Shown here piece by piece: positions 39,401-54,400 of a stretch of DNA of 64,000 bases; position 1 is the stretch's first letter; the number at the start of each line of letters is the position of its first letter. Under the pieces are notes generated by a model. The model was not told where the DNA came from and searched no databases. It was given only the letters and a program-made list of their open reading frames with translations. This DNA comes from Antedon mediterranea (lineage: Eukaryota > Echinodermata > Crinoidea > Comatulida > Antedonidae). The translations under genes were made by a program, and so were the position numbers. The stretch is from assembly GCF_964355755.1 (NCBI RefSeq), contig NC_092674.1, forward strand, positions 10,237,001 through 10,301,000, in the 5' to 3' direction.

Positions 39401-42400
39401 ATCATCATAAAAATACATGCAAAGTGATAACATAAATTACTGACAAATAAATACATTTATAAAAGATTTTCCAGAATAGCCCAAAAAGCTTATTAGCTTT
39501 TTTCCATTGGGATCCTTTTATATTCTAAATAAAAATATGAACATTACAAAGTATTACATTAAACACATAATATAACAACAATAATACATATGAAACAAGT
39601 TAAAAAGACTGATTGACTTATATAGTTATTTGGTTTAAAAGAAATGTGATTTAACATTTTTCTTAAAATTACTTTTGTTTTCAATTTGCTGAATGGATTG
39701 AAGTAGGATGGTCAAAGATCAAGAAGTGATCAGGCTTGCTATTTATTGTATAAAATAAACAGCAAACACTTATCATTATCAAATGTTACAGATTGCCATA
39801 CTGATAAATATATGTCATTCAAATCTAAAACAAATATTTATCTTATGTAAATATACTTTTCATTGAAGAAGTAAAACTGGTTAGAATCCAGGTACTTCCT
39901 TTCAAGTAATAATTATAACAGCACTTCAAATAGCAAAATATTACAAATGAGATTTAGACTGCACTCTTTTCTCCACAGGAGTTAAATTGCAGTCTATATC
40001 AGAGTTACATTGTGGTGCGTTCAAACAGAAAAGACACACCATGTAAACATCTGATATACCCCGATGAGAAGCTCTTATCAGAGTTAAATTTGCATTGGAT
40101 TTACCCATCAGAGTTCTATATCTGGACGACACTACAAGGATGTAGGAGAGTTGACTGATTACACAAGAAAATACTGCGAATGCAACTGGGATATGATTCG
40201 GATCTGCTTAAAGCGTATATAGAGAAGAGCTAACTCCAGTTTAAACAAACACAGCTTGATTTCTCTAGACAATTTATATGTTTAATGTACCACAAGAAAA
40301 AGCACAAAACATCAGTGGAATATCCAAGGATTAGTTCTTTTTTGTGTGTGTGAGATGCTTATATCAGACTGGTTATTTTCTTCTTCTTTTCATCTTGTAT
40401 TTTAGTATATTATACCATTAAGAAAAATAATTTATATTTTATCAATTGTAATCTGGGGTATCATATACAAACATTATCCTGGGATCCTGTTTTATCATTT
40501 TATTGTTGTCTATGTACTTTACTACAATACTAATTTCATTTGAATATGTGATGAATAAATATATTTATATATCATGGGAGAATAGGCAGTGTAGAAGTAT
40601 GTAAAGTCATCAACAAATCCATATTAGCTACACACTGTCCAATGGAAAATGAAAACAATATATTATAAAATATACTGTAATATGATCATTTGTTGTGCCA
40701 AAAACAAGCTTATTTAAGTAAACTATACAAGAAATATTTCTTACAAAAAACGCTGCTCGCTTATTGAAAAATATTTTTTATTTCAAATGTTTTTTAATGT
40801 GTTCATTTTATTGTCACATAATAGTTATTTTACCTGAAAAAAAATGTAATTTAAAGCAACAAATACTTAAATTGTCTGTCAGACAATGGTTTTTGGGTTT
40901 CTTTTCTCTTTTTATATGTGAATAAATATTATATTTTTGTTACAGACGTGAATACTCAATTTCTGTCACTTTAGTTAATTTTATTGCTAAGGTCAAATCT
41001 GGGGGTCACTTCATCACACTAGATATTTCAATTGTGAAGTATCCTATTACAAACACACACTTTAATGGACTGTTTCGATAATAATTCAATGAATATCTGA
41101 CAGTGAATATACCAGAAATGCTTAGGGATTTGTAATTTTAGCATGACATGTCCTAATAGACTCTTTCCCAGACGTTTTTTGGGTCTACTGTGAATCAATA
41201 AATCATAGTGGAGTTTCCATTTTCACAAAACTGTCTGTCCTTAGAACTATAACTGCTGCTTGCTTTAGCTTCTGATTGAGTAGTCCTAATGGGACGTAGT
41301 GGGCTAGAGCAGCAGCGTGAAAAAAATATACAGATGCATCCATATCGGATGCAAATACTAGCGAGTAGTAGATATAAATTACAATAATTTCCGTATTTCC
41401 AATTTTTAAAATATTAATCATATTTTTGAGTTATGAAAGGATTTAAAATAAATCGCCAATAAAGAAAACATGTGTAGCACTTCTGATAAACATATCCACC
41501 ACTTAACAAGATCTTTCTCTTCTTTGAACTCGGTAAACGAGGTTCGTCTATCGACATTAGTCAGAAACGCTTTAAAATTACAGCTTTGCAAACGGTGAAG
41601 CAGACCAATCAAACAAACTCTGAGTGAATTAAATTCACAGGCTTTAAAACACTCTTGATTTATTGCTAAAGTTTAAAAGCAACAAATTTCGTTGTAAAGT
41701 AAATGGCTTGCAAAATACAATTAGGCTACAAATAATAGATTTAGAATGGGCGTGCAGGAAAAATAACTAATCCAATACAACCCCTGCTTGAAATGAATGA
41801 GGCTGGGGAAACAGATGTTTTAATACGCTATGGTCAACCCCTATTCAGGGGACATCATTATAAGGGTATAATGCAAACCGGATATCTCAGTGTGATTTCA
41901 ATACACCAAACACAATAAAAAAGGTCTCTTCTCCCCTTTCCCCAACCCAAAATTGACACAAATATTACACATTGAAATTTGAAGAATGTATATGATACAC
42001 AATAAGGGAGGTCCCTTCTCCCCTTTCCCCAACCCAAAATTGACACAAATATTACACGTTGAAGAATGTGTATGAAACACAATAAGGGAGGTCCCTTCTC
42101 CCCTTTCCCCAACCTAAAATTGACACAAATATTACACATTGAAGAATGTATATGATACACAATAAGGGAGGTCCCTTCTCTCCTTTCCCCAACCTAAAAT
42201 TGACACAAATATTACACATTGAAGAATGTATATGAAACACAATAAGGGAGGTCCCTTCTCCCCTTTCCCCAACCCAAAATTGACACAAATATTACACATT
42301 GAAGAATGTATATGAAACACAATAAGGGAGGTCCCTTCTCCCCTTTCCCCAACCCAAAATTGACACAAATATTACACATTGAAGAATGTATATGAAACAC

Positions 42401-45400
42401 AATAAGGGAGGTCCCTTCTCCCCTTTCCACAACCCAAAATTGACACAAATATTACACATTGAAGAATGTATATGAAACACAATAAGGGAGGTCCCTTCTC
42501 CCCTTTCCCCAACCCAAAATTGACACAAATATTACACATTGAAGAATGTGTATGATACACAATAAGGGAGGTCCCTTCTCCCCTTTCCCCAACCCAAAAT
42601 TGACACAAATATTACACATTGAAGAATGTATATGAAACACAATAAGGGAGGTCCCTTCTCCCCTTTCCCCAACCTAAAATTGACACAAATATTACACATT
42701 GAAATTTGAAGAATGTATATGATACACAATAAGGGAGGTCCCTTCTCCCCTTTCCCCAACCCAAAATTGACACAAATATTACACATTGAAGAATGTATAT
42801 GAAACACAATAAGGGAGGTCCCTTCTCCCCTTTCCCCAACCCAAAATTGACACAAATATTACACATTGAAGAATGTGTATGAAACACAATAAGGGAGGTC
42901 CCTTCTCCCCTTTCCCCAACCCAAAATTGACACAAATATTACACATTGAAGAATGTATATGAAACACAATAAAGGAGGTCCCTACTCCCCTTTCCCCAAC
43001 CTAAAATTGACACAAATATTACACATTGAAGAATGTATATGATACACAATAAGGGAGGTCCCTTCTCCCCTTTCCCCAACCTAAAATTGACACAAATATT
43101 ACACATTGAAGAATGTATATGAAACACAATAAGGGAGGTCCTTCCTCCCCTTTCCCCAACCTAAAATTGACACAAATATTACACATTGAAGAATGTATAT
43201 GAAACACAATAAGGGAGGTTCCTTCTCCCCTTTCCCCAACCTAAAATTGACACAAATATTACACATTAAAGAATGTATATGAAACACAATAAGGGAGGTC
43301 CCTTCTCCCCTTTCCACAACCCAAAATTGACACAAATATTACACATTGAAGAATGTATATGAAACACAATAAGGGAGGTCCCTTCTCCCCTTTCCCCAAC
43401 CCAAAATTGACACAAATATTACACATTGAAGAATGTGTATGAAACACAATAAGGGAGGTACCTTCTCCCATTTCCCCAACCTAAAATTGACACAAATATT
43501 ACACATTGAAGAATGTATATGAAACACAATAAGGGAGGTCCCTTCTCCCCTTTCCCCAACCTAAAATTGACACAAATATTACACATTGAAGAATGTATAT
43601 GAAACACAATAAGGGAGGTCCCTTCTCCCCTTTCCCCAACCTAAAATTGACACAAATATTACACATTGAAGAATGTATATGAAACACAATAAGGGAGGTC
43701 CCTTCTCTCCTTTCCCCAACCTAAAATTGACACAAATATTACACATTGAAGAATGTATATGAAACACAATAAAGGAGGTCCTTCCTCCCCTTTCCCCAAC
43801 CTAAAATTTACACAAATTACATGTTCAAGAGGATGTAGTGTGTAGGTGCAATCTATCCAAGGTGAATATTTTCTATTCGCATTACATTTGTTTTATTTAT
43901 GTAAACAATAGAGGGCATACTTCATGTAAAACTGACAGTGATATAAAATATTGAAATTTTAATAGGAAATGTTAGAAACGATTATGTAAATCCAGCAAAA
44001 TTTTTTGTGATAAAATATAATCATACATATTTATACCAAAGATATTCAAAATATCATAATATTTATAGGTTTAAATTACATGAAATTTGTCACAATTTAC
44101 AACAAATAATTAAAAATTATATGATATATAACAATTTAATATATTAGATTATTTTTCTGTCGGAAAAATCTGTAATTATTAAATCAATAATATTTTATTA
44201 TTTTTATAAAACTGTCAACCTTGTAGTCCATCTTTGAGTACAATGAATGTTTTATACAATTTAATATTAGGCCATGGGAAATAGATGATATGGTTCTCGT
44301 TGTTGTTGTTAGCGTAACGAATTCTACTACGCTTAAATTAAATTTAATTGTGAAATATTTTTAACTCCTAAAAGAAAAGTTTTCTTTCATACACATCCAA
44401 CAGCAAGCAACTCATCAATTACAGGATGGATAAATTATTTTATAGTTTTTCATGCTTATAAACAAGTTTTTATTGAGGCTTAGAGAGTGGAATTGATAGA
44501 TAGAATCGTTAAGACACTAGGTCGTGATTGAACCATGGACCTTAGGATTGGAAGGCAAGCATGTTAACCACCAAACTACAGCTCTACTACTACTTTCTGT
44601 TTCATAAAACTCGACTTTCCGTAATGTTAATGTAAAAAAGTGAGACTTATTTGCACATGTGATTTTAATGTGAACTGAACTGAACTGAACTTTTATTGTA
44701 TCTCTTTTAAATCAGAGGCACAATCTCAATGAGATGTGCAACAAGTTTACAGTGAAAAATAATTCATACACACTTAAATATAAATACAAAACAAGAAATT
44801 AGACATAAGAACAAAATAACGAAAAAATGTGATGAAAAATAGAAGTATATCAAAATCCAGCACCAAAATGATGAGATCTTGAAGAGAATCATGTAATGCA
44901 TTTCCTCTGGCCTAACTAAAACCATAATCAAGAGAAAATTGTAAATGCAAATTTTAGCTGTTGGCTAATACGCAAAACCAGAAAATATTATAAAAGAAGC
45001 ATCAATCAACAGCAGGTCAGGTCTTCTCTAGTCTGTCTGTTTAATATACAGTAGTAGATCCTCTAGCTTTTATCAGGTCATCAACAGATTAGATATAAAC
45101 ACTATGAATGAAATATACTGAGCCTCACCTGCAAATAGATAGACTTCGGCTAGCCTATAAGGGGAATGGGCTTATACCCGAGAGTACTGTACCCCCTGGG
45201 GTTGGTGTAGGATTGGTCTATACCTAAGATTAGGGTGGGCCTAACCATGGGATTAGGGTTGGCCTATAACAGAGGTAGACTTAGGGTAAGCCTCAACCTG
45301 AGGATGGGCTTATACCAACATTCCAATTTTGAACCCAAAAATAGAATCAAAGAATACAGAAACTGATACTGTGTAGCACCAGACATATAGTATCTACATT

Positions 45401-48400
45401 ATGCTGGTACAGTAAGATCTGGTACATCACTGTTCTTATTCCTGTAAGGCACACGCATGACCTTGTCACATGGAAGATGTTAAGGGTATGTTTAAAATTA
45501 TATCATGTTTAATTAGCATAGTAACAGCAAAGTGTTCAGACTCGATTAAAGTTTAAAGCTTTTGTTACAAACTGAAGTGACACAGATCAGGGCTAAACTC
45601 TGATATACAGGAATCAGTCTGACTGGTTGGTAGGTCAAGATCGTTGGTGCGCGACTTTTTTCTATCATGGTTTTGTACATTAATGTGGTACCTTCAGCTT
45701 TCGTATCGTATCACAGTCGCGGTTAGTGTGGTAGATTCTAAGAATCTTTTCCCAGTTTAGACATATTGAGTTGTAGGCAACGTACATTATGAAAACATAA
45801 CTCTGTAGGTCTGAACAGAACTTAAGGGAAAACATCATGTCATTTTAATCAATTATTGGTAAATAATTATACATGAAAAGGATTAGATGTAGATAAACAG
45901 TTGGCAATACTATAGGAGACGACCCAGAGTCTACCAATGCCTAACTGTTTCCACAATCACAATTTCATTTGTACGAAGCACCTGATATGTAAACATTATT
46001 TTGCTTCATAATTAAGAAAACTTAATTTAATATTGACTACCATTGAGTTATACAATTAATCACAATCATGCTCCAATTCACAGATAAGTTTAAGCGTAAC
46101 ATGGTTATAATTATGAAGGCATGATATGACACTGCCAGAACGAGTTATTATTGTATCATTGTAAAATAGTAGGGAGAGTATCTAATTTTAGACTGGCTAA
46201 GATTAATAATTAAATTGTGTTGTTGAGCATAATTCTAGTACATTAAAATGATTATAATGGCCTAGCTGTTATAACATTATTTCAGTTTTAAATTTTCCCA
46301 AAGCGCACATCCACTATTATGCTGACTCCACTTCATTAACAATAATAAAAAAAACTTAAATGCACATGCACAAAAAAAAAGGTTAAATTTGAAGTCGTAC
46401 AAAAAATTAAAAACTTGTATCAGTATAATGTTGAATAAGAATCTACTAAGCCTTTTTCTCCCCTGAAATCTGTAGTAACATAAACGTATGAGACAATTGG
46501 CTTGTCTATTTAAATAATCTAACGAAACTAGTCTATAATGGGAAATAGGTTGGCGTATACGTATCCTCAATGGAACCGAGTTGGGTGATATCTGACAGCT
46601 AGACTGTCAAAGTAAATGTATTGTGATGAATACCATGCCTAACCGTACCCAATGATGATGTACATATGCACCACGTTGCAGCGGTGATAAACATGATAGA
46701 AAATTATCTGTCATGTACAATCCTTTCCAAAATAAGAGTACTTTACTACTTCGGGTATAACCCATACATCCGGCCTCCCCTCCCCCCCCCCCTCCTACCT
46801 CTTCAAAATTAAGCAACTTTTGATCAATGTGAACCATTCTCTACACCAGGGGCAGATCCAGGAAGTAAACAGGGAACATTAACATTTATTATTATTAGTA
46901 GTCTGTTAAAAATATATTGTTTGAAGGTTTGCATGGCAAAATCGTCACTCCTGAGGACGATCAATCAAAGCATGATCGAAACTCAACAGTTCTTTTAAGA
47001 ACTATAATTTGTGGTGTACTGCAAATTTTATATCTACTGTTAAAAATAAATATCAAAAAGTTGTTCATAAATTTATTTTAGCTGTCAGTAGGAGAGCGTG
47101 TGGCCCAAGCGCTACCTGCACCTATACATTTTATACATGTCCCAACAAAAATTGATAGAGAATTCTTTTTTAGGAGAACAAAATATCTTTTAAACCATTG
47201 TAATATTAATCTAATTTGTTCATAGTTTAAAAAAAACACCAGATTTTCATCCATGCTAATTTGCACGTACTCATGTTAACTGTTGATTGCAAAATTAAAT
47301 TCTCTCGGGGAAATGTTCTAAAAATAAAAACCACTATGACAAACTTATTTTCACTATTCTTTTGTTACAGTTATTGTCATATCCGTAATTATGTTTCTAA
47401 AAATAATGTTCCACCCACCTGATTTTCTCATTCCATGTACTTAAATAATCTATTTCTACATAAAAAATGTTTTTAAAGAATAAAGTACATAGTATGATAC
47501 GTCTAATGTAGTTTCACTCTTACTTGGTAGTACATTATATTAGTAAGAACTAGTAGAATTACGTTACGTTTGATAATAATTATTAAAATAAATAAAAATA
47601 TATACAGTAGAACCTGTATTTTACGTTCCCTTGATTTTACGTACGCTTAAAATAACCGATGACGTCATCATTTTCTTACATTGAGGGCGCAATTTAACAA
47701 CAACAAACAAAGCCATGGCTGTGTGAGGATTTCTGCTGTGTGAGACAAGCTACACACGTGCATTCCCCCTACAGCAGCGACTGTTTTTATTGATAGAAAA
47801 TACAAGAACATTGATATTTTATTTATAACACTTTATATAAACGCACAGGCTGTATATACTGTACTTTTCTAGTTAGGCCTCATATCTTGCTAGGCCTGCT
47901 AGCCTGGCCTGAATAGTCTAGGCAAGGCCTAGCTAGTGACCACCTGCAAGCTGTACAGTAAAGTAGGCAAACACGGTCGCAGCCTTTATAGCTACGATCT
48001 CTACGTATTTGGGGTCAATTTAAGGTCAACCTCAATTTTACGAATCCCTTGTTTTACGTACGCCTTCCGGTCTTGTACCGTACGTAAAATGGAGGTTCTA
48101 CTGTACATCCATATTTTTGACATTTTACACAGTATAAAGATTTATTGCGAGATAGAGAAAGAAATAGTTGTTGGTATCTGAAGAAGAGTGCAAGAAGTAT
48201 AATTCCATGATTTTTATTCCTTTTTACACATGTAGCTTCGACTTTGATGTTCAAAACAGTCATGATTTCATTTGTACAATTTGGGTTTTTTACAAACACA
48301 TGAACGTTTTGTTTTATAAACTGGTTTCAGTAATTTGTTAAAACAAAGATGAAGAAGTTACAGCCATTTTTCCCCAAATATGAAACAAAGCCCACAGTAT

Positions 48401-51400
48401 TTTCTAACGATTTAATTTTTTATTGATGTAATTAGTAAGAAGGTTGTATAGTTTAAATTTTGGAATGTATGGTAGTCGAATTGTATTGGAGACAAATGTT
48501 GATGTGACAATGGAAAAGTTGACAAAAACCATTAAAAAAGCAATATTTGTAGTTATGAGAACAACAAGTGTTGGAGATGCAAAAAATCTTTAATGAAATG
48601 AATGAGTTCACAAATTGCTTATTTATTAGTAATACTGTAAATTGTCAGATATTTATGATTTAGGATTTGGATAAAATTGGGACAGTAGTTGTCAGCAAAT
48701 GGACAAGTACCATTTTGTCAGTTATTTGGCTGTAATAACTGACAAAATATAAATGTAAGTTCATCGTTTTTATCCGGTATTTTATTGGACCATAATAAAG
48801 AAAGTTTTGCTTAATATGTTACAGAGATCCAGATGAACACCTGAGTGGTAATTATATTCTTTCGATGAACCTTATTGATTTCGGACATTCAACTACTGTA
48901 AATATCTTCTATTAGCAATGGATTCAGATCAAACAGCAACAATAAATCAACATTTTGTTTAACAACACTCACAATGTCAAAGGTCAACGTATATAGTAGC
49001 GTCTTGGGAGGCAAAAGCTTTTAAAACATTACACTTTCAGGAAACTGTAATACTAGAATTTCGAATCAAATACCTAAAAACACACAAACAATCGCATACT
49101 TTGGGGATATTAATTCCAGTGTTACAATGATAAGCAGATGTTTCTATTTCAATACTAAATAATAGTTGTTGAAATGAGACAACATTTTACAAGATCTAAC
49201 CATAACATTTTTCTTTCAAAAACATTAGTATACATTACTAGTATACTTTCTTGGAATAATTTGAAAGAAAAATTATTTAGTTAAAATGATTAAGTCATTT
49301 CTCATAGTTGTTGGAAGAAAAGAACTAATTTTAAATAATAGAAAAAAAAATAATATAAAATACTTTGATAAACAAGTTTAATCATGATCATCATAAACAC
49401 ACAACAGTGGTTGGTGTTGGTAGTAGATCTGGATAAACAGCCAAGATCTTACTTTCTCTGGAGGGAGCATATTATATGAACAGTTAAAAGTTCCTTGAGG
49501 ACCCATTTACCATAATGAACTGATCCATCAAGCATGAATACCACCATGACATCATCAACCCAAGAGTTTAAAAAAAAAATTGTATTTGTATGAAGCTGCT
49601 CTTTGGTTAATTGTCACCCTGTGTATAAAATGGTTTAACCCATCCCTCATAAATGTCTAAATGTAATCATAAGTCACAGAGTAAGTCACATAATAAACTC
49701 TGGTTACTTTATGTCTGTTTATCATCAGCACAGTTTCACTATAATACAAATGGTAATCTGCCTATTAAAATAATCTCCTCTTTTGAAATTATTTGGTTTA
49801 TCTCTAATCTTCTGTTGTGTACAAACTTTTATATAATGCTTGATATGTTGAAGGCCTACTTTTTTTAGAAACCGCTTCAGCAATTTGATAAAGTTACAGC
49901 CTTTTTTTTTTTCAAAATAAATTTGTGTTTGGTTGTGTAATGACATAATTGTTATCTCGAATAGAGTAGCTAAATGTTCGCCCCATTCAGTAAACTTTTA
50001 TAATGAGATCAAATTGAGACAGTGATTGTGTTGCAGCTAAAAATTGCTTCTCAGAAACTGTTTTTCAAATAAGATGGCAATAAATTGGGCTTTTTAAAAC
50101 CTTTATATTTTAAATTTCAGTAGTACTGCTATTTCTATTACAAGAAAAAAAAGATTTAAAAACTTTTTTTTTAACAGCAGAAACAGGTCCATTGTATTTT
50201 CTAAGAAAGTTTTTACTCAACATACCTTTTTTCATTGTTTTTAAATGAACAAATAATAAATGCATTTATTCTTTTGAAAATTCACACAGACAGCACCTGT
50301 TGAAATCCAACACATTTTTTCCAATGTATATTTAGTAAAGATTATGTAGGCCTGTATTCTTCTGACAAGCTTAAACCCTTAAGGGTCATATTGATTCCCC
50401 TAGGGTACTTTATTCACTGCTTTTTGCCAAATCTGAGGCAACTTGGGCCTTGAGGAGAGGTTCTGAGCAATGAACTTGTTCTATTCAATAATGAATTAAC
50501 TATGTAGGAATCATAATTTCTTCCTTTCAATGTGTTACAATGACAGATTTATAGTCAAAGAGAGAATGAAGTGGCCAAGACATAATTACAACATAATAAA
50601 AACATTAATGTGAGTATTTAAACATACAATGTTTGAGAAAAAAAATATACATTTCATTTTAACATTATCTTAAATCTTAAAGTCAATATTTTTTTATAGT
50701 AAAAACCTTTATAGCTATATTTTTTTTGGTGTTATTATGAACAGTTATGCAAGAAATCAAATTCTATTTCATACATAATTACAATCAAACTTTCAGTACT
50801 GTACTGTGTGTTATATCAGTCCCATTCTGGGTATGCTATTATGACAGGTATTGGTAGTAAGGTGGCCCGTCTGCCTTATCCTCCCTAATGTCCCAGGTAC
50901 TCATCATTTAAAACTGAGTGGGATTATTGTTACTGAGAATTGCACTAGGGTCTAGTTAGGATAAAATGACTACATATTTTTATTACAAATAAACGTATTG
51001 AGAAACATATCCACAATATCTAAATTCTCAGTTCTTTTATACTAGTGATAAAATTATACTACATTATAAGTAAAACGAGCAAAGCCATTCAATTTTATTA
51101 TCCTTTGTCATTATAATGATAAAAAATAATGTACAACCAAACATATTCATATAAACCCAATCTGAAAAATATTCATAATAAGACTAATATAATTTTGAAG
51201 AAATTCAAAATTTAACACCAGAACATTAACACCAGGACTGTATGGCCATTTACAAATTGTTCTGTAATTATTTTAGTATAACTACTACTACTAATAATAA
51301 TTAAACTACATTATTTCATTAGTAAACAGATGATTTTATCAACAATATCTAATATGTTGTTTCAAATTACAGTTAAGTTTAATTGACGAGAAATTAGAAA

Positions 51401-54400
51401 TCCTTTAATTGGTCAAACAACTTCGAAATAATTACGATTAATTTACAGCATGAATAAAAAGTTGCAATATTTGTCACTTGGCTATCTGCACTTAAAATGT
51501 GCAAATTTGATTCTTGGAGACAATAATCTCAAGTGATCGTAATAAAAATGCTAAGTTTCGAAAGGAAATCTATTTTACATTAAAAATAAATGAACATCGT
51601 TCGTGTTGCAATATTTTTTTCCTCCTCGACAAGACGGGAATAATCAGTTATGACGAATTAGGATGACAATAAAATGAACAGCGTGCGTTTTAACCGTGTG
51701 AATCAGCTTTAGTTGGCTAATAAACCGTTCGGTAAAATGCTCGAGGCAAGAACAGTCAATCAAACTGAGACTAGAGACAGCTTTCTCTCAAAAGTTCACC
51801 TTTTACAATTGCGTCTCATGTTTGCAAGACAAATTTGTCATTGTGATAATCCTACAATTATCAAAGATTTGAGGAAAATAATACAATTATTCAATTATAT
51901 TCAATACATTTTCAAGATTTTCATTTACGTATTTTAACTTTCATTTTACAAATCCAAAATGTTTAACCTAAAAAAATATCTCTCCCAGAAAAGGAATTTA
52001 TCATTTGCTTTTTATTGAGAAAAAGTTGCAAAAGTGCTACTAAAAAAATTGTTTGTTAATATCTAAGAAAATCTGTCTTTTTATTGTTACAGAGAATGTC
52101 AGCTAGAAAAAATGAAATGATAGAATATTATTATGGTATCATCATTTGAATCATCCAGGCTCCATAACAAAATGATGGAGATCCTAAGATGATCTTTTTT
52201 TTTTGTGTCTGCTTTTTTATTTAAACTTATTTATGCAATTGATTTTGTAACTATGGATGTCCGTTTCCGAAATAAAAGTAAAATAAAATGAATAAATTAA
52301 TATCATCAAATAATAAAAAAATTAAATTTACATGCATTGGGACTTAATTACATGTTTTACATGACAGCTCAAGTTACCAATCAAAAGGCAAAAGTACCAG
52401 AATGAAGCAATTGTTTGAGAATACAAATATACAGTATGTTATAAATTTATCTGAATTGTGAACAAGGCTTATATATACTCATTTGATTTATATAACATAC
52501 TTTGGCTTTGAACTTAAGCAAAGGCTTTTATCCTGATCTTTATGGTGCCAATGACCTACTAATACTACTTGAATTCAGTTAAACTTTAACAGCAATAAAC
52601 TTGGTGAGGTCTAGGTGATAAATCACAGCAAGATATTTAACATATCACCCCCATCTACCTACTAGTGAGCAATTATGTACCACTTTAAAACAATTTAAGG
52701 CTTCAATGCATTACAACTATTGTCCTTAAAGATTATTAATTATGGATGAAATTAACAATTATCGGGAAATCTGAATACCCAATCTACTACTGTAACCTGA
52801 AAGTTATTAAATTTACTGAATTAAAATTGTAATGAAAATTAATTCCATGTAATAGATTCGTCAAAAGGATGATTTGACAAAGTGATATTGGTAGGCTTAC
52901 CTGGATAAAGTTGGTCTTACCTTATGACTCAACAAGAAATTAATTGAAAACACCAAGTGAAAATGGAACATTCCATCACCTCTACTACTACTACTGCCAG
53001 ATGTATAACTATCAACCTTAAACTAATCGACTTTAAAAAAAAACAGCGGCTGGTCTACTTAATGAATTGACAAATATATTTTCAGTTGAATAAAAAGAGT
53101 GATATTTTATTTTGCATAAATATACTCTGGTCGACACGTTATTTCTTTGGCATTTTGCTCAATCTGTAGGCATTACTTGGCGTCTCATCATAAACCTATT
53201 TACAACAGCACATAGTTGAATAACCCCATCAATACACAATATAGCCGCCTATACTACATACATACAAACTGACTAGACAGTACCTCTTTTGGCATTTGAA
53301 AAAAAAACTTTCATTGAAAACATTAACAACTTTTTATAGATTATTAAGTGTACTGATACTTCTTTATATTTTTAAATGTTATGTCTCTTTGTTAATGTCA
53401 TTGTTTCTCAACTTGTTTTAATGTTGAGGGCCCATAAAATCAGCTTATGCTCGCTGTAATTGTACAATATAATTAAACTTAGTCAAGAGGAACTAGTAAT
53501 TTATAAATGAACTTAGTCGATGGGAACTGGGAAACAATCAATTGGTACACTTTACAGCAGAGTTCATTATATACACCTTACAATCAAACCAAATCTTTGC
53601 GTCATTTAAAAGGTTTTTGGGGGACAGTGCGTTTTTTTGTCAATGTGTTTGTTATTATAGAACAACATCCCCATCGCCAGGCTCTCACATTTTTATGTAA
53701 GAAACATCTCAAAATTAGTTGTATGTTAGTCTAATTTTGTTAACATTACTCTGTACAGCACTTTGATCTTCATTTGGTAAGTTGCTTCAATATATAACTA
53801 AAAATATTCAAAACTCTTTGATCAAAGAATTATTTGGCTAAGCTCCTTAAACTTGACATGTTACTGGGCACGTCCTTAGCAGCAACAGAGGACCCGATTT
53901 CCTCTCATTTCAAATGTGATTATGCATTTCTTCCTTCATAACGACAGTGATAAATTATTAAGGCAGATAATGCATAATAATATTATAGAATTAATTTTCC
54001 TAATGCACTATTGAAAAATAGTACCTTTGTGTGAAATCATGTCCTGTTGTGTACTGTCAAAATGTCTTAAAGACATCAGAAATAATATTTAGATTACACA
54101 TTGCTTTTAGATGACATTAAAATGGAAGTGCCCCTTTATTTTAAAATAAAAAATATTGCTCTTCTGCTATGAATGATGCTGAGTGTAATATTTTGTGCCC
54201 TTAATATGTTATATTTATCAATTATACATTTAGCATTAATAAACAAATGTTAAACAGAAGATCACGGAAATTCTAAAAGAAATAGCAAGAAATAGGATAC
54301 ACTGAAGGAACCTCATCAAGGATATTCAGCAGAACAGAACTAATAATGAAGACAACATACTAAGCAATGGACACACCCAACGCTAATAATACAATCATAA

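Noticed and set aside
41858-43767. Many minus-strand open frames with ICVNFGLGKGEKGPPLLC-like repeats
   Set aside because: They follow the 80-bp satellite unit. 80 is not a multiple of 3, so the same DNA is read in three frames, and there are no splice or start signals.
41914-43822. CRISPR array
   Set aside because: The units are contiguous with no unique spacers, and the DNA is animal nuclear.
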